Of a DNA stretch of 64,000 nt, positions 53,739-62,501 are shown in pieces; position 1 is the stretch's first letter; each line of letters starts with the position of its first letter. The translations under genes were made by a program, and so were the position numbers. Location: positions 33,613-97,612 of the forward strand of contig NZ_JANQBD010000033.1 of assembly GCF_024722015.1 (NCBI RefSeq). The letters run 5' to 3'. Source of the stretch: Paenibacillus radicis (ex Xue et al. 2023) (GTDB lineage Bacteria > Bacillota > Bacilli > Paenibacillales > NBRC-103111). The notes beneath the pieces were generated by a model. It made no database searches. It worked only from the letters and a program-made list of their open reading frames with translations, and had not been told where the DNA came from.

Positions 53739-54686
53739 CTAGCCTTGGCTGTTGGCCGTATAACTGAATCGACCCAGCACTTCATTCTGTGCAAAGTAAG
53801 CTTCAATTCTCTCGCATTCTTCCTCAGTGAATTGCTTCAACGGCTGCCGAACTGTAGGAGTTGACAAAACGCCCTGAAGATAGAGAATATGTTTCTCATA
53901 AGCAATAACATCAAATTGAATCATATGCGCAATCACCTTATTAGCCTCTGCTTGCATCATCTGCAAAGATTCCTTGGACGGCTGTTCCTCTGAATGGATA
54001 AGCTCGTACATCTTGGTAAACAAACCAGGCATCATATTAAACGTACTGCCAATGGCGCCATCTGCCCCTACGAATGCCCCCGCCGTATATACTTCATCAT
54101 GCCCGTTATAGATAAGGAAATCTTCCCTGCATCTCATGCGAATTTGCTGCATTTCAAAAAGATTAAGCGAAGTAAATTTTACCCCAATACACTGTGGATT
54201 GCGGCTCATCTGCTCATAAAACTCCAGAGACAGGCTCACTCCTGTCGCGCCAGGATAATGATAGACGATCATCGGAAGTGAAACCGCTGCCATAATGGCT
54301 TCATAATGCTCACGAATTTCTTTCATCGTTACCTTATAATAAAATGGCACAACCGCTGAGATCGCATCAACTCCCTGAAGCTCAGCATGCTTAGCCAGCT
54401 TAATGGACTCCCTCGTACTGATATTGCCTACATGTGCGATGATGATAACTCGCCCGGCGGCTGCCTTGACGACTGCTTCCAAAACCTGCTGGCGCTCCTC
54501 ATTTGTCAATATAAACCCTTCACCTGTACTTCCGCCTACATAAAATCCATGAATACCTTGTTCAATCTGGTGATCAACCAGTCGTGCCAAAGAAATATAG
54601 TCAATATCACCATTCTCGTGCATTGGGGTCAGCAGAGCTGTAAAGATGCCGCCAAACGTTTTGCGGTTATCCATCCTCTTGTTCAT
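53739..54686 (-). CDS. N-acetylneuraminate lyase-like aldolase (DapA/NanA superfamily)
   Basis: 315 aa, TIM-barrel. YVGGSTGEGF (residues 49-58) is the carboxylate-binding loop, Tyr142 in VYHYPG the catalytic tyrosine, and Lys170 in IGVKFTSLNLFEM the Schiff-base lysine. YNGHDEVYTAGAFVGADGAIGSTFN matches NanA better than DapA. Known NanA enzymes split sialic acid to pyruvate and N-acetylmannosamine. No nanE or nanK gene is present nearby, so the pathway would need genes elsewhere. Another 2-keto-3-deoxy sugar aldolase activity remains possible. Confidence 0.82.
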   Translation of the reverse strand: MNKRMDNRKTFGGIFTALLTPMHENGDIDYISLARLVDHQIEQGIHGFYVGGSTGEGFILTNEERQQVLEAVVKAAAGRVIIIAHVGNISTRESIKLAKHAELQGVDAISAVVPFYYKVTMKEIREHYEAIMAAVSLPMIVYHYPGATGVSLSLEFYEQMSRNPQCIGVKFTSLNLFEMQQIRMRCREDFLIYNGHDEVYTAGAFVGADGAIGSTFNMMPGLFTKMYELIHSEEQPSKESLQMMQAEANKVIAHMIQFDVIAYEKHILYLQGVLSTPTVRQPLKQFTEEECERIEAYFAQNEVLGRFSYTANSQG

Positions 54687-54794
54687 ATAGTTCGATCTCT
54701 CCCTTGCGCTATAAGCGTATAATATAGTTCGTAATGATTGTATTGTAGCTCGCGGAATGGATACTCACTTATCATTTTTTTATAATACCTATCA

Positions 54795-54823
54795 TTTCTT
54801 TACAGAAAATAACCCCGTATAAT
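54795..54823 (+). promoter_or_regulatory. Promoter candidate for the AraC gene
   Basis: TATAAT at 54818-54823 with a weak -35 (TTTCTT) 17 bases upstream. The 170-base gap between the divergent lyase and AraC genes is AT-rich and probably holds both promoters. Confidence 0.45.
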
Positions 54824-54859
54824 AAAGAAACAAATAATTAGAATACGAAGGTGAGCGTC

Positions 54860-55726
54860 ATGTATCCTCAATATCTTTTTGAGTACCCGAATATCGACAC
54901 CGACTTTCCTTTTCATATGAAGAAAAAGAGATACACTTCCGTCCCCTCCCATCGCCACGATTTTATCGAGCTATCTTTTGTGCTGGAAGGGAAAGGAACT
55001 GAATGGATTAACGGTACCGCTCATGACATGCTCCCTGGAACCATCGTTCTCCTGCTGCCTTATCAAATTCACAAGTATCATGCAGCTGAGGACGAGCCGC
55101 TACTTATGTATATTTGCAATTTCGATATGAAGCTCGTCACAGCAGGACCCGAATCGGCCTGGGGCTTACACGAGCTATTGCTAGGACGGGATGAGACTCA
55201 GCCGGCTTATATTCAACTGCAAGGAAAAGCTTATGAGGATGGAGTGCAGCTGTGGGATAGACTCTATCAGGAGTACGAATCCTCACTCGCCTGGAGACCT
55301 ATCATGCTAAGAGCGCTGCTGCTGGAAGCATTGTCGCAGTTTATCCGCAACATGGCGAGGCAAGATACGACACCGACAAGGACGCAGCATCCCGCTTCCA
55401 CGAAAGGTATATGGCCTGTCGTACAGTATGTATACGATCACTACCTGGAGCCTCTATCCTTAAACACTTTATCCGAGCAGTTTCATATTCATCCCGCACA
55501 GCTGAGCACTCAATTCGGTGAGGCATTCGGTATTTATTTTGTTGATTTTCTTCATGAGCTTCGGATTCGGCATGCTTGCAGCCTGCTGATTTCTTCTGAT
55601 CTGCCTATTTCTCAAGTGGCTTTTGAGTCGGGATTTTCCTCTTATCCCACGTTTTCACGTACATTTCATCGAATTAAAGGGATAACACCGAGCCAATACA
55701 GACAAAAGAAAGGGCTTCGGAGATAA
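54860..55726 (+). CDS. AraC-family transcriptional regulator with cupin sensor
   Basis: About 288 aa from the ATG at 54860 (AAGGTGAG eight bases upstream; GTG 54851 alternative). Residues 1-130 form a cupin-like sensor (SHRHDFIELSFVLEGKG, LLPYQIHKYH). The C-terminal 100 residues hold two helix-turn-helix units (LSLNTLSEQFHIHPAQLSTQF, LPISQVAFESGFSSYPTFSRTFHRI). It is divergent from the lyase/importer genes and likely regulates them, in addition to the YesM/YesN pair. Confidence 0.88.
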   Translation: MYPQYLFEYPNIDTDFPFHMKKKRYTSVPSHRHDFIELSFVLEGKGTEWINGTAHDMLPGTIVLLLPYQIHKYHAAEDEPLLMYICNFDMKLVTAGPESAWGLHELLLGRDETQPAYIQLQGKAYEDGVQLWDRLYQEYESSLAWRPIMLRALLLEALSQFIRNMARQDTTPTRTQHPASTKGIWPVVQYVYDHYLEPLSLNTLSEQFHIHPAQLSTQFGEAFGIYFVDFLHELRIRHACSLLISSDLPISQVAFESGFSSYPTFSRTFHRIKGITPSQYRQKKGLRR

Positions 55727-55937
55727 ATCAATTAACCATCAAAGAAGCCAATCACACAGACACAAGCCTGGACCATCCGATCTTGGATGTTTGAGCTCTA
55801 CAAGCTATGACGATACTTTTGATACAAGTTCGTCATTATTTGGGTGAAAAGAAATGAACCTGACTGCAGATCAAGTGTTATGATGAAACCCACAGTAGTT
55901 ATTTATTATAGAACCTAAGTCGGTAGAGGTGAAAATC

Positions 55938-57374
55938 ATGTGGAAACCTGATCGTCTAAGCGATCAACCTCTGTATCAACAAATTGCTGATGATATCGAA
56001 CGAAGAATTTCATACGGCGAATTTCCACCGGGCAGCTTGCTTCCTTCCGAACGAAAGCTGGCCGAACAATTGGAAGTGAACCGCAGCACGATCATTCTTG
56101 CCTTTGGAGAGCTGCGTGCGCTTGGAATCATTGAAAGTCGATCAGGCAGCGGAACACGGGTAAGCAAATTTAAATGGGGTGCTACGCCGAAGCATACTCC
56201 TAATTGGCATCGGTATGCAGAAGGCGGGAGCTTTCTGCCTAACTTGCCCTTTTTGCGACGTATCCGCGAAGCCCTTCAACAAGATAAAACATTGATTGAT
56301 TTTGCCAGCGGCGAACTTGCGCCGGACCTAGCTCCAATTGAAGAGATCAATATTCTCATGAGCGAAAATAATTACACTTCTTATTTGGGCTACGACAACC
56401 CGCAAGGGTATTTAATGCTAAGACAGCAGCTAGTATCATATCTAAGTCAATATCGGGATATTCAAACGACCGAATCGTCGATTCTCATCACCTCCGGTTC
56501 CCAGCAATCTTTATATTTAATTACACAATGTTTACTCTCTCCCGGTGATGCAGTTGCTATTGAGGACCCATCTTATTGTTATTCTTTGCCCATGTTTCAA
56601 TCGGCCGGACTTCGGTTGTTCCGTCTTCCCGTCGATCATAAGGGAGTTCGCCCCGAGGAAATTCGTTCGCTGTATAAAAAGCACCGTATCAAGATGGTGT
56701 TTCTAAATCCGAATTTTCAGAATCCGACAGGCGCTTTGCTCGATGCTAAACGTCGTATCGAACTGCTTGATGTTGCAAGCGAATTGGGGCTTCCCATTGT
56801 AGAGGACGATCCCTTTAGCCTCTCTGCCTATGATGGTTCAGCTCCGCAGCCACTCAAAGCTATTGATCCGATCGGCTCGGTGCTTTACATTGGCTCTTTC
56901 TCCAAAATCGCAGCGTCCGGGTTGCGGGTTGGATGGATGGTCGCTCCCCATTCCGTAGTCGATCGACTGGCTGATGCCAGACAGCAGATGGATTTCGGGC
57001 TAAGCGTCGTTCCGCAAAAAGTCGCAGCGCAGTTTTTAAGCTCCCCCTATTTCCAGCCTCATTTGGATCGACTGCGTATGCATCTGCTCTATAAACGCGA
57101 TTTACTAATCGAGGCTCTTCAAAGCGAACTGCCTGAACTGGTCAGATTCACGGTTCCACAAGGAGGATTGCATCTGTGGTGCAAAATAATTCCTGATGTA
57201 AATGACAACAAGCTGTTGGAAGAAGCAATCCGAAGGGGAGTTATCTTCGTACCTGGAAGTGTTTATGGTTCGGATTCCGGTTATGTACGATTTACTTTTG
57301 CTAGAGCTAGGGCAGATGAGATCGGTCCAGGCATAGCGAAGTTCGCGGCGGCACTTAAAGCTATTCTTAGTTAA
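55938..57374 (+). CDS. MocR/PdxR-type regulator: GntR domain fused to aminotransferase
   Basis: About 478 aa from the ATG at 55938. Residues 10-75 are a GntR winged helix (LYQQIADDIERRISYGEFPPGSLLPSERKLAEQL). The rest is a class I aminotransferase fold that binds PLP, with the Schiff-base lysine in SFSKIAASGLRVGW near residue 315. Members regulate vitamin B6, GABA or amino-sugar genes, and the actual target here is unknown. The next gene downstream is on the same strand, 130 bases away. Confidence 0.9.
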   Translation: MWKPDRLSDQPLYQQIADDIERRISYGEFPPGSLLPSERKLAEQLEVNRSTIILAFGELRALGIIESRSGSGTRVSKFKWGATPKHTPNWHRYAEGGSFLPNLPFLRRIREALQQDKTLIDFASGELAPDLAPIEEINILMSENNYTSYLGYDNPQGYLMLRQQLVSYLSQYRDIQTTESSILITSGSQQSLYLITQCLLSPGDAVAIEDPSYCYSLPMFQSAGLRLFRLPVDHKGVRPEEIRSLYKKHRIKMVFLNPNFQNPTGALLDAKRRIELLDVASELGLPIVEDDPFSLSAYDGSAPQPLKAIDPIGSVLYIGSFSKIAASGLRVGWMVAPHSVVDRLADARQQMDFGLSVVPQKVAAQFLSSPYFQPHLDRLRMHLLYKRDLLIEALQSELPELVRFTVPQGGLHLWCKIIPDVNDNKLLEEAIRRGVIFVPGSVYGSDSGYVRFTFARARADEIGPGIAKFAAALKAILS

Positions 57375-57390
57375 CAACTTCATACAGGTG

Positions 57391-57428
57391 CATAAGAAGT
57401 GGATTAGACTTTAAACAAGCTTCTTATG
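57391..57428. terminator. Inverted repeat after the MocR gene
   Basis: Perfect 9-base arms CATAAGAAG/CTTCTTATG around a 20-base loop, 17 bases past the stop codon. There is no T-run, so terminator function is uncertain; an operator for the next gene is the alternative. Confidence 0.4.
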
Positions 57429-57505
57429 TACTGAACCCTCCTTATTCACTAATCTGGGTAGATGACCATACAATATAAAAAATTCAGATTAAGGAGTGGA
57501 TACGT

Positions 57506-57943
57506 TTGCATAAAATTACATCTGATGTTGCCAAAGCGTTACTCGTAGCTGCCGAACGGAAGTCAAGAGAACTGGGTCTTTCCGAAAATATCGCTATTGT
57601 CGATGACGGAGGTAACCTTGTCGCTTTTCTCCGCATGGATAATGCCCGTATAGCTGGGATCGACATTGCTCAGAACAAAGCATGGACAAGTGTCGCCATG
57701 AAAATGCCTACAGCAAATTTGGCTCAAGCAGCTCTCCCTGGTGGACCATCGTTTGGAATAAATATTACAAATAATGGAAAAATCGTTATTTTAGGTGGAG
57801 GAATCCCGCTCGTCAGAGAGGGCATGATCGTTGGAGGTATAGGTGTAAGCGGAGGTACAAGCGCTCAAGACGTCGATGTGGCGAATGCCGCCATTGGGGT
57901 ATTCGAGAGCATAGGCGCTTCACATAGTGGAGTTAACCGATAG
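57506..57943 (+). CDS. GlcG/HbpS-family protein
   Basis: 145 aa; the TTG at 57506 follows AAGGAG by about ten bases. It has the family layout: VAKALLVAAERKSRELGLSENIAIVDDGGNLVAFLRMD near the start, then IDIAQNKAWTSVAMKMPT and the Gly-rich IPLVREGMIVGGIGVSGGTSAQDVDVA. Members bind heme or cofactors, or occur with dehydratases, and have no agreed function. No signal peptide, so it is cytoplasmic. It may be a target of the upstream MocR regulator. Confidence 0.88.
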   Translation: MHKITSDVAKALLVAAERKSRELGLSENIAIVDDGGNLVAFLRMDNARIAGIDIAQNKAWTSVAMKMPTANLAQAALPGGPSFGINITNNGKIVILGGGIPLVREGMIVGGIGVSGGTSAQDVDVANAAIGVFESIGASHSGVNR

Positions 57944-57962
57944 GGCAGTAATGGATCTGCAA

Positions 57963-58001
57963 GGACGGATAACACGTTTTATTCGTCCCTCGTGTTTTTT
58001 T
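57963..58001 (+). terminator. Rho-independent terminator
   Basis: GGACGGATAA pairs with TTATTCGTCC (one mismatch) and is followed by TGTTTTTTT. It lies 20 bases after the GlcG/HbpS gene. Confidence 0.8.
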
Positions 58002-58160
58002 ATCCGCCGCTCGTACATGAACGTGATTTTTTAATTGATAATACACATTATTGCCAATCAAATCTTGAACGTTCCATTCTAATGTCTGTAATGAGTTTCC
58101 CATCTGTAACAATTAGACCACAAAATCAGTGCTTGATCCCCTCCGAACATCCATTTTCAA

Positions 58161-58297
58161 AAATTCCTCCAAAAATGCAGTTATTTTCTAACAAAATTAC
58201 TGTTGAGAGAACATACCTGCAAAAATACATCAATTTTCATGAAAAACTCTTCGTTCCAGCTAAGAAAGAAAAAATAACTGCACATTTGCATGAATTC
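58161..58297 (+). repeat. Long-armed intergenic hairpin (family D, single copy)
   Basis: Arms about 27 bases long: the inner 12 bases TGCAGTTATTTT/AAAATAACTGCA are perfect, and pairing continues outward to AATTC/GAATT. The loop is about 80 bases. The enclosing 130-codon frame (57992-58384) is judged non-coding. The style resembles families A and B. Confidence 0.6.
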
Positions 58298-58430
58298 AAG
58301 AAGACTGCTGATATGCAAGTCAAAAGGATGTATAAAAGCAGGTTTTTAGGAAGAGACAATGGCTTCGAATCGAATAACTATTAATTTTATTAATTTCAGT
58401 TAGATCCTTCCCCTTCCAGCCTGGTTGCAT

Positions 58431-59123
58431 TCAAACCATAAACCTGTACCCTGATCCCCAAACTGTACCGATATACTGAGGCTTGGACGGGTTTTCCTCG
58501 ATCTTTTCCCTGATTCTGGCGATATGTACGGTTACTGTAGAAGCGTCGCTCAGCGCATCCATTCCCCAGATCCGCTCAAATAGCTCTTCCTTGCCGATTA
58601 CCCGGTTAGCATGCTGCAAAAGAAAGACAAGCAGGTCGAATTCTTTTTGCGCCAGCATAACTTCATTTCCATTCACAAAAGCTCTTCTGGAATCCTTATG
58701 AATCTCAAGACCCCTAACCTGGATCTTGCTGCCCACTCCTTGTCCGAACCGTTCTTTCATTCGCTGAAATTTCTTCAAATGTGCATTGACCCGGGCTACC
58801 AGCTCCCCTGAGCTGAATGGCTTTGTGATGTAATCATCCGCACCGAGCCCCAAGCCATTAATTTTATATATTTCCTCTGCCCTGGCGGATACCAGAAGAA
58901 CAGGAATGTCGTCCTTCTCGCGGATCACTTTCAGTACTTCAAATCCGTCCATATCCGGTAGCATAATGTCCAAGATAACAAGCTCAATCTCTTCTTGCTC
59001 AAGAGCTTTCAAGCCTTCTGATCCGCTATTCACAATTTTAACCGAATAATTGCTCAGCTCCAGGTAATCCTTCTGCAGATTTGCAATACTTTGGTCGTCC
59101 TCAACAATAAGTATCCTTTTCAT
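58431..59123 (-). CDS. Response regulator, OmpR type
   Basis: 230 aa from the ATG at 59123, five bases after GGAGG. Receiver domain: VEDDQ, Asp52 in ILDIMLPDMDG, Lys in YITKPFSSGE. Winged-helix DNA-binding domain: AQKEFDLLVFLLQHANRVIGKEELFERIWG and TVTVHIARIREKIEENPSKPQYIGTVWGSGYRF. The partner kinase gene is 16 bases upstream. It is the last gene of a five-gene co-directional set with an ABC exporter. Confidence 0.93.
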   Translation of the reverse strand: MKRILIVEDDQSIANLQKDYLELSNYSVKIVNSGSEGLKALEQEEIELVILDIMLPDMDGFEVLKVIREKDDIPVLLVSARAEEIYKINGLGLGADDYITKPFSSGELVARVNAHLKKFQRMKERFGQGVGSKIQVRGLEIHKDSRRAFVNGNEVMLAQKEFDLLVFLLQHANRVIGKEELFERIWGMDALSDASTVTVHIARIREKIEENPSKPQYIGTVWGSGYRFMV

Positions 59124-59139
59124 CCTAACCTCCAAACGG

Positions 59140-60573
59140 CTAAAGCTTTTTCAGAGATATCATTATCCGGGTCCCTTCCCCTACAACGCTTCTAGCCCAT
59201 ATTTTCCCCTCATGCCCCTCCACAATTTGCTTGGCAATAGCGAGCCCAAGTCCGCTGCCGTCTGCATTTTTTCTTGAAGGGTCCACCCGATAGAAACGTT
59301 CAAAAATATGGGGGAGGTTCGCCTCTGGAATTCCTTTTCCATTGTCTTTGATTTCTATAATGGCAGATGTCCGGGTCTCTCTGAGTATAATAGCAACCCT
59401 TCCATCAGGCTTGTCTATATACATAACCGCATTGTCCAAAATGTTTTGAATGACTCTCCTTAACCTTTCGCGATCGATTAACACAAGGACAGGCTCATTT
59501 AATTCATTTATAAATTCTAAGGATAGCTTGGCCTTTTCATATTCATATTTATGATCCCCAACACAGTCCTGTAAATAATTGACCAGATCGCTTTTCTCAA
59601 AGTGATAAGGGAGCTGGTTCAAATCCAGCTTGGAATATAAAAGAAGATCATCAATCATGGCATTCACCAGAATTCCCTTAGAGCGAGCGGTTTCCAAATA
59701 TTCTTCCATCTTCTCAGGAGTCTTCGCAACCCCGTCGATAATACCTTGGATATAACCAATAATGGAAGTCACAGGCGTCTTTAGATCATGCGAAATGCTG
59801 GATACCAAAAACTTCCTGTTTTCATCATATTTTTGCTGCAGATAAATAGATTCCTTCAGTTTGATCCTCATGAGCTCCAGCGTTCTGCCCAGCTCCCGGA
59901 CCTCCCCTTCACCCTCCTCTGCAATTTCGCAGCTTAAATCACCTTCACTGATTTTGACCGCCGCGTCCTTTAACCTGGAAACCGGAGAAATGATACCTTT
60001 CGAGAAGGTATAAGAAACCCAAAAGTTCATCAATAAAAAAAACAGGATAAACACGCTGACCGTAAAAATGCCAAGCAGCGTATAAAAGCTCGTTTTCAGC
60101 TTTATTGGCGCAAGCAGCAGCAAAACTCCAAGATCGCCAGATGGAAGCTTGTAGTCAACACGGGCAAAGAAAAAGGTTTTTCCATCAATCTCCAGCGTAT
60201 CCTGATTAGGCATATCACCGGATAACACCAGGCTTTTTTCTATATCAATCAGATCAAACTTTCTAGTAGAAAATAAAACCTCTCTATTGAATAACAGGAT
60301 GGCATTCGCACCCAAAGCCTTAACGCGATCAGACAGCTCTTGCTGATTTTTTTTATCCAAAAGCTGCGCGAACTCCAAGGTCTGTGCATTCCTCTTGATC
60401 TCACTAATCCCCGTTCTAAGCTCGAAGACATTTTTCAATTCGTTGATATCCGCCTTATGACCAAATATTTTCGTATACGCGGCAACAAAAATAATGACAG
60501 CCAAAACTGTCAAACCAATGGAAAACAGCACAGCCAGTGCATTCATCGTGAAAAAGCGTTTGGTTAAATGCAT
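59140..60573 (-). CDS. Sensor histidine kinase with HAMP domain
   Basis: 477 aa. Helices near residues 12-32 and 165-190 flank an extracellular sensor. HAMP (GIISPVSRLKDAAVKISEGDLS), HisKA with SISHDLKTPVTSIIGY, and ATPase with NILDNAVMYI, DNGKGIP and GSGLGLAIAKQIVEGHEG. The ATG at 60573 follows AAAGGA. Position with an ABC exporter resembles systems sensing peptides or cell-wall antibiotics, but the extracellular domain here is larger (about 130 residues) than in BceS-type kinases. Confidence 0.91.
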   Translation of the reverse strand: MHLTKRFFTMNALAVLFSIGLTVLAVIIFVAAYTKIFGHKADINELKNVFELRTGISEIKRNAQTLEFAQLLDKKNQQELSDRVKALGANAILLFNREVLFSTRKFDLIDIEKSLVLSGDMPNQDTLEIDGKTFFFARVDYKLPSGDLGVLLLLAPIKLKTSFYTLLGIFTVSVFILFFLLMNFWVSYTFSKGIISPVSRLKDAAVKISEGDLSCEIAEEGEGEVRELGRTLELMRIKLKESIYLQQKYDENRKFLVSSISHDLKTPVTSIIGYIQGIIDGVAKTPEKMEEYLETARSKGILVNAMIDDLLLYSKLDLNQLPYHFEKSDLVNYLQDCVGDHKYEYEKAKLSLEFINELNEPVLVLIDRERLRRVIQNILDNAVMYIDKPDGRVAIILRETRTSAIIEIKDNGKGIPEANLPHIFERFYRVDPSRKNADGSGLGLAIAKQIVEGHEGKIWARSVVGEGTRIMISLKKL

Positions 60574-60585
60574 GTAGGTTCCTTT

Positions 60586-61338
60586 CTAAATATCCTTGCT
60601 GTCAAACAGGTAGTAACCAGCGGTAAATAACATTATACCACAGCCCGACATGATTAAGACCTGACGGAATATTTTAAACACATTAATCGATTCCGAGATC
60701 CAAAGCGTATACCAGTCAAACATCGACGTAATAAAAAAGCTGGAATAAGAAGAAAACACAATGCCCAGAAAGTTAAAGCTGATAAATACAATAATCGAGA
60801 GGAAAAATACAGCCAGCCCTCCCTGAAATATATTGGACAGCAGCACAACTAAAAGCGCAAAAACAAATACAGGAAAAAATGTAGAGGTATAGGATAAAAA
60901 CACCCTTATGATCCCCATCCAGCTAGCGGACGCAGGATTAAACAGGAACCCGGCCAGCAAGGAAAGAACCATGACGAACATCAGGTTTGCCAATATAAAC
61001 AATGCTATATTCAAAACCTTGGCACTAAAAACACCTAATCGGGATACAGGTCTTAGGAGCGTTATTTTCATCGTATTCGACGAAAATTCACCGTTAAACA
61101 TGTCAATGGCAACAAAGGTTGCAAATAGCGGTAAAATCGTATAAGTAAAAATCGAGAGAACCACTATGGGAAACTCCGTACTGCCTACCACTCTTAATCC
61201 AAGGCCATGCTTAATCGCTGTAACGGCAATTTGTCCGATTAATACAGCAAGGATGGACAATATAGCGGCCACTATGATTTTTTTCTTTTTCAACAGCTTC
61301 ACGGCTTCATTAATAAATGCAGCATTAAACCCTACCAT
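60586..61338 (-). CDS. ABC-2 type transporter permease
   Basis: About 250 aa from the ATG at 61338, which follows GAGGTGGACAGG; an upstream ATG at 61371 lies inside the ATPase gene. Six predicted helices; after the first comes a long extracellular loop. It overlaps the ATPase gene by 14 bases. Together they form an exporter of the BcrA/BcrB or lantibiotic-immunity style. Substrate unknown. Confidence 0.85.
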   Translation of the reverse strand: MVGFNAAFINEAVKLLKKKKIIVAAILSILAVLIGQIAVTAIKHGLGLRVVGSTEFPIVVLSIFTYTILPLFATFVAIDMFNGEFSSNTMKITLLRPVSRLGVFSAKVLNIALFILANLMFVMVLSLLAGFLFNPASASWMGIIRVFLSYTSTFFPVFVFALLVVLLSNIFQGGLAVFFLSIIVFISFNFLGIVFSSYSSFFITSMFDWYTLWISESINVFKIFRQVLIMSGCGIMLFTAGYYLFDSKDI

Positions 61339-62062
61339 TCCTGTCCACCTCACTAACAAAATAATTTTCAAGCGAAGAATAATTGGAAAGAATGCTTTGA
61401 GTATAATCTACATTGACAAGCTTTCCTCCGTACACGACACCAATTCTTGTGCAGGTAAGCTCTACATCATGAATCAGATGGCTGGAAATCAAAAAAGTTG
61501 TGCCTTCTTCCTCGGCAAGCTGTTTAATCAGCTTTCGCATATCCAGCATTCCTTCTACATCCAGTCCGTTCAAAGGCTCGTCCAAAATCAGAACCTTCGG
61601 ATTGGATAGAATCGCAGCCGCTACACCCAGCCTTTGCTTCATCCCAAGCGAAAATTTTTTTGATTTTTCATCTTTATATTTTAGCATACCGGTAATTTCA
61701 AGACATTCGTTGATTCTTTGCTGGTCAACCTGCGGATAAAATCGGGCAAACAGCTTCAGGTTTTCATTGGCCGTCAAATAAGGATACGACTCCGCCGTCT
61801 CGATAATACAGCCGACATGCTTCATCGCATTGACATAGTTGTCTAAAATGCTGGCGCCAAAAATCTTCACATCGCCGCTATCAGGTTTCATGAGTCCCGC
61901 CATCATTTTCATGGCTGTCGTCTTCCCTGCGCCATTGGGCCCCAAAAGGCCGAATATATCGCCTTGATCAACCTCTAAATTCAAATCATTGATTCCCCGG
62001 CCGTTTTTATACACCTTGGTTAAGCCGTTTATTTCAATCGCTTTATTCGTCAATGACAACAT
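61325..62062 (-). CDS. ABC transporter ATP-binding protein
   Basis: About 245 aa. Walker A GPNGAGKTTAMKMM, signature FSLGMKQRLGVAAAIL, Walker B KVLILDEPLNGLD, H-loop SSHLIHD. The family is CcmA/BcrA-like. The start is uncertain: ATG 62062 lies directly on AGGGAG, while a TTG at 62053 has better spacing, and a TTG at 62083 would extend it. A perfect hairpin (62078-62092) sits just upstream. Confidence 0.88.
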   Translation of the reverse strand: MLSLTNKAIEINGLTKVYKNGRGINDLNLEVDQGDIFGLLGPNGAGKTTAMKMMAGLMKPDSGDVKIFGASILDNYVNAMKHVGCIIETAESYPYLTANENLKLFARFYPQVDQQRINECLEITGMLKYKDEKSKKFSLGMKQRLGVAAAILSNPKVLILDEPLNGLDVEGMLDMRKLIKQLAEEEGTTFLISSHLIHDVELTCTRIGVVYGGKLVNVDYTQSILSNYSSLENYFVSEVDRNGRV

Positions 62063-62077
62063 CTCCCTAAAATAACC

Positions 62078-62092
62078 CCACAAAGTGGGGCC
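62078..62092 (-). promoter_or_regulatory. Hairpin in the leader of the ABC gene
   Basis: CCCCAC-TTT-GTGGGG, followed on the minus strand by TTATTTT and then the ribosome site and start of the ABC ATPase. It is the same palindrome as at 6285-6306. It could be a weak terminator or attenuator, or part of the adjoining repeat. Confidence 0.4.
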
Positions 62093-62099
62093 GAAACTT

Positions 62100-62460
62100 T
62101 GATGCGTGTTACCCTTTTGAAATAGCCCTTCTTAGGTATTCTCAGCCAACAGCAGAGATGAGGTACTTTCCCACGCGTGCTAATGGCAGAATTCGGGGTT
62201 CGTTTACAGCATGACATGGCAGCCCAGCGAACCCCGCGCATTTATCAGGAAAATGTGACGTTATTTTCTCCCAAAATAGCACTCCAAGCCCTATAACTGG
62301 AATTCCTCCTGCTAAATCTATGGATTTTGGCTGATTTCAGCCCTATCACCTCTATTAGCAGGAGTTTTTCCAGTTAGATTGCTTTCAAACGATATCCAGG
62401 CTGGATTAACGGGAGGATTTCCATCTATCTCTTTCTTCCGGCAGCCGTAAGAGTATCCTA
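62100..62460 (+). repeat. Intergenic repeat family B, copy 4
   Basis: The longest-matching partner of copy 2. The stem at 62294-62376 has arms TAACTGGAATTCCTCCTGC/GCAGGAGTTTTTCCAGTTA, perfectly paired in the CTCCTGC part, and a small inner hairpin GGCTGA-TT-TCAGCC. It lies between the secreted-protein gene and the ABC operon. Confidence 0.78.
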
Positions 62461-62464
62461 ATAT

Positions 62465-62489
62465 CAGGAAGCCGCACTAACGGCTTCCT
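62465..62489 (-). terminator. Hairpin after the secreted-protein gene
   Basis: AGGAAGCCG-CACTAA-CGGCTTCCT, perfect 9-base arms, about 13 bases past the stop. No T-run follows, so it may be a weak terminator that lets some transcription reach the ABC/two-component genes. Confidence 0.5.
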
Positions 62490-62501
62490 TGGACCTGCTT
62501 A

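Noticed and set aside
57992..58384. Plus-strand frame of 130 codons
   Set aside because: It begins inside the terminator tail, has no ribosome site and covers the long inverted repeat D, which explains its openness.
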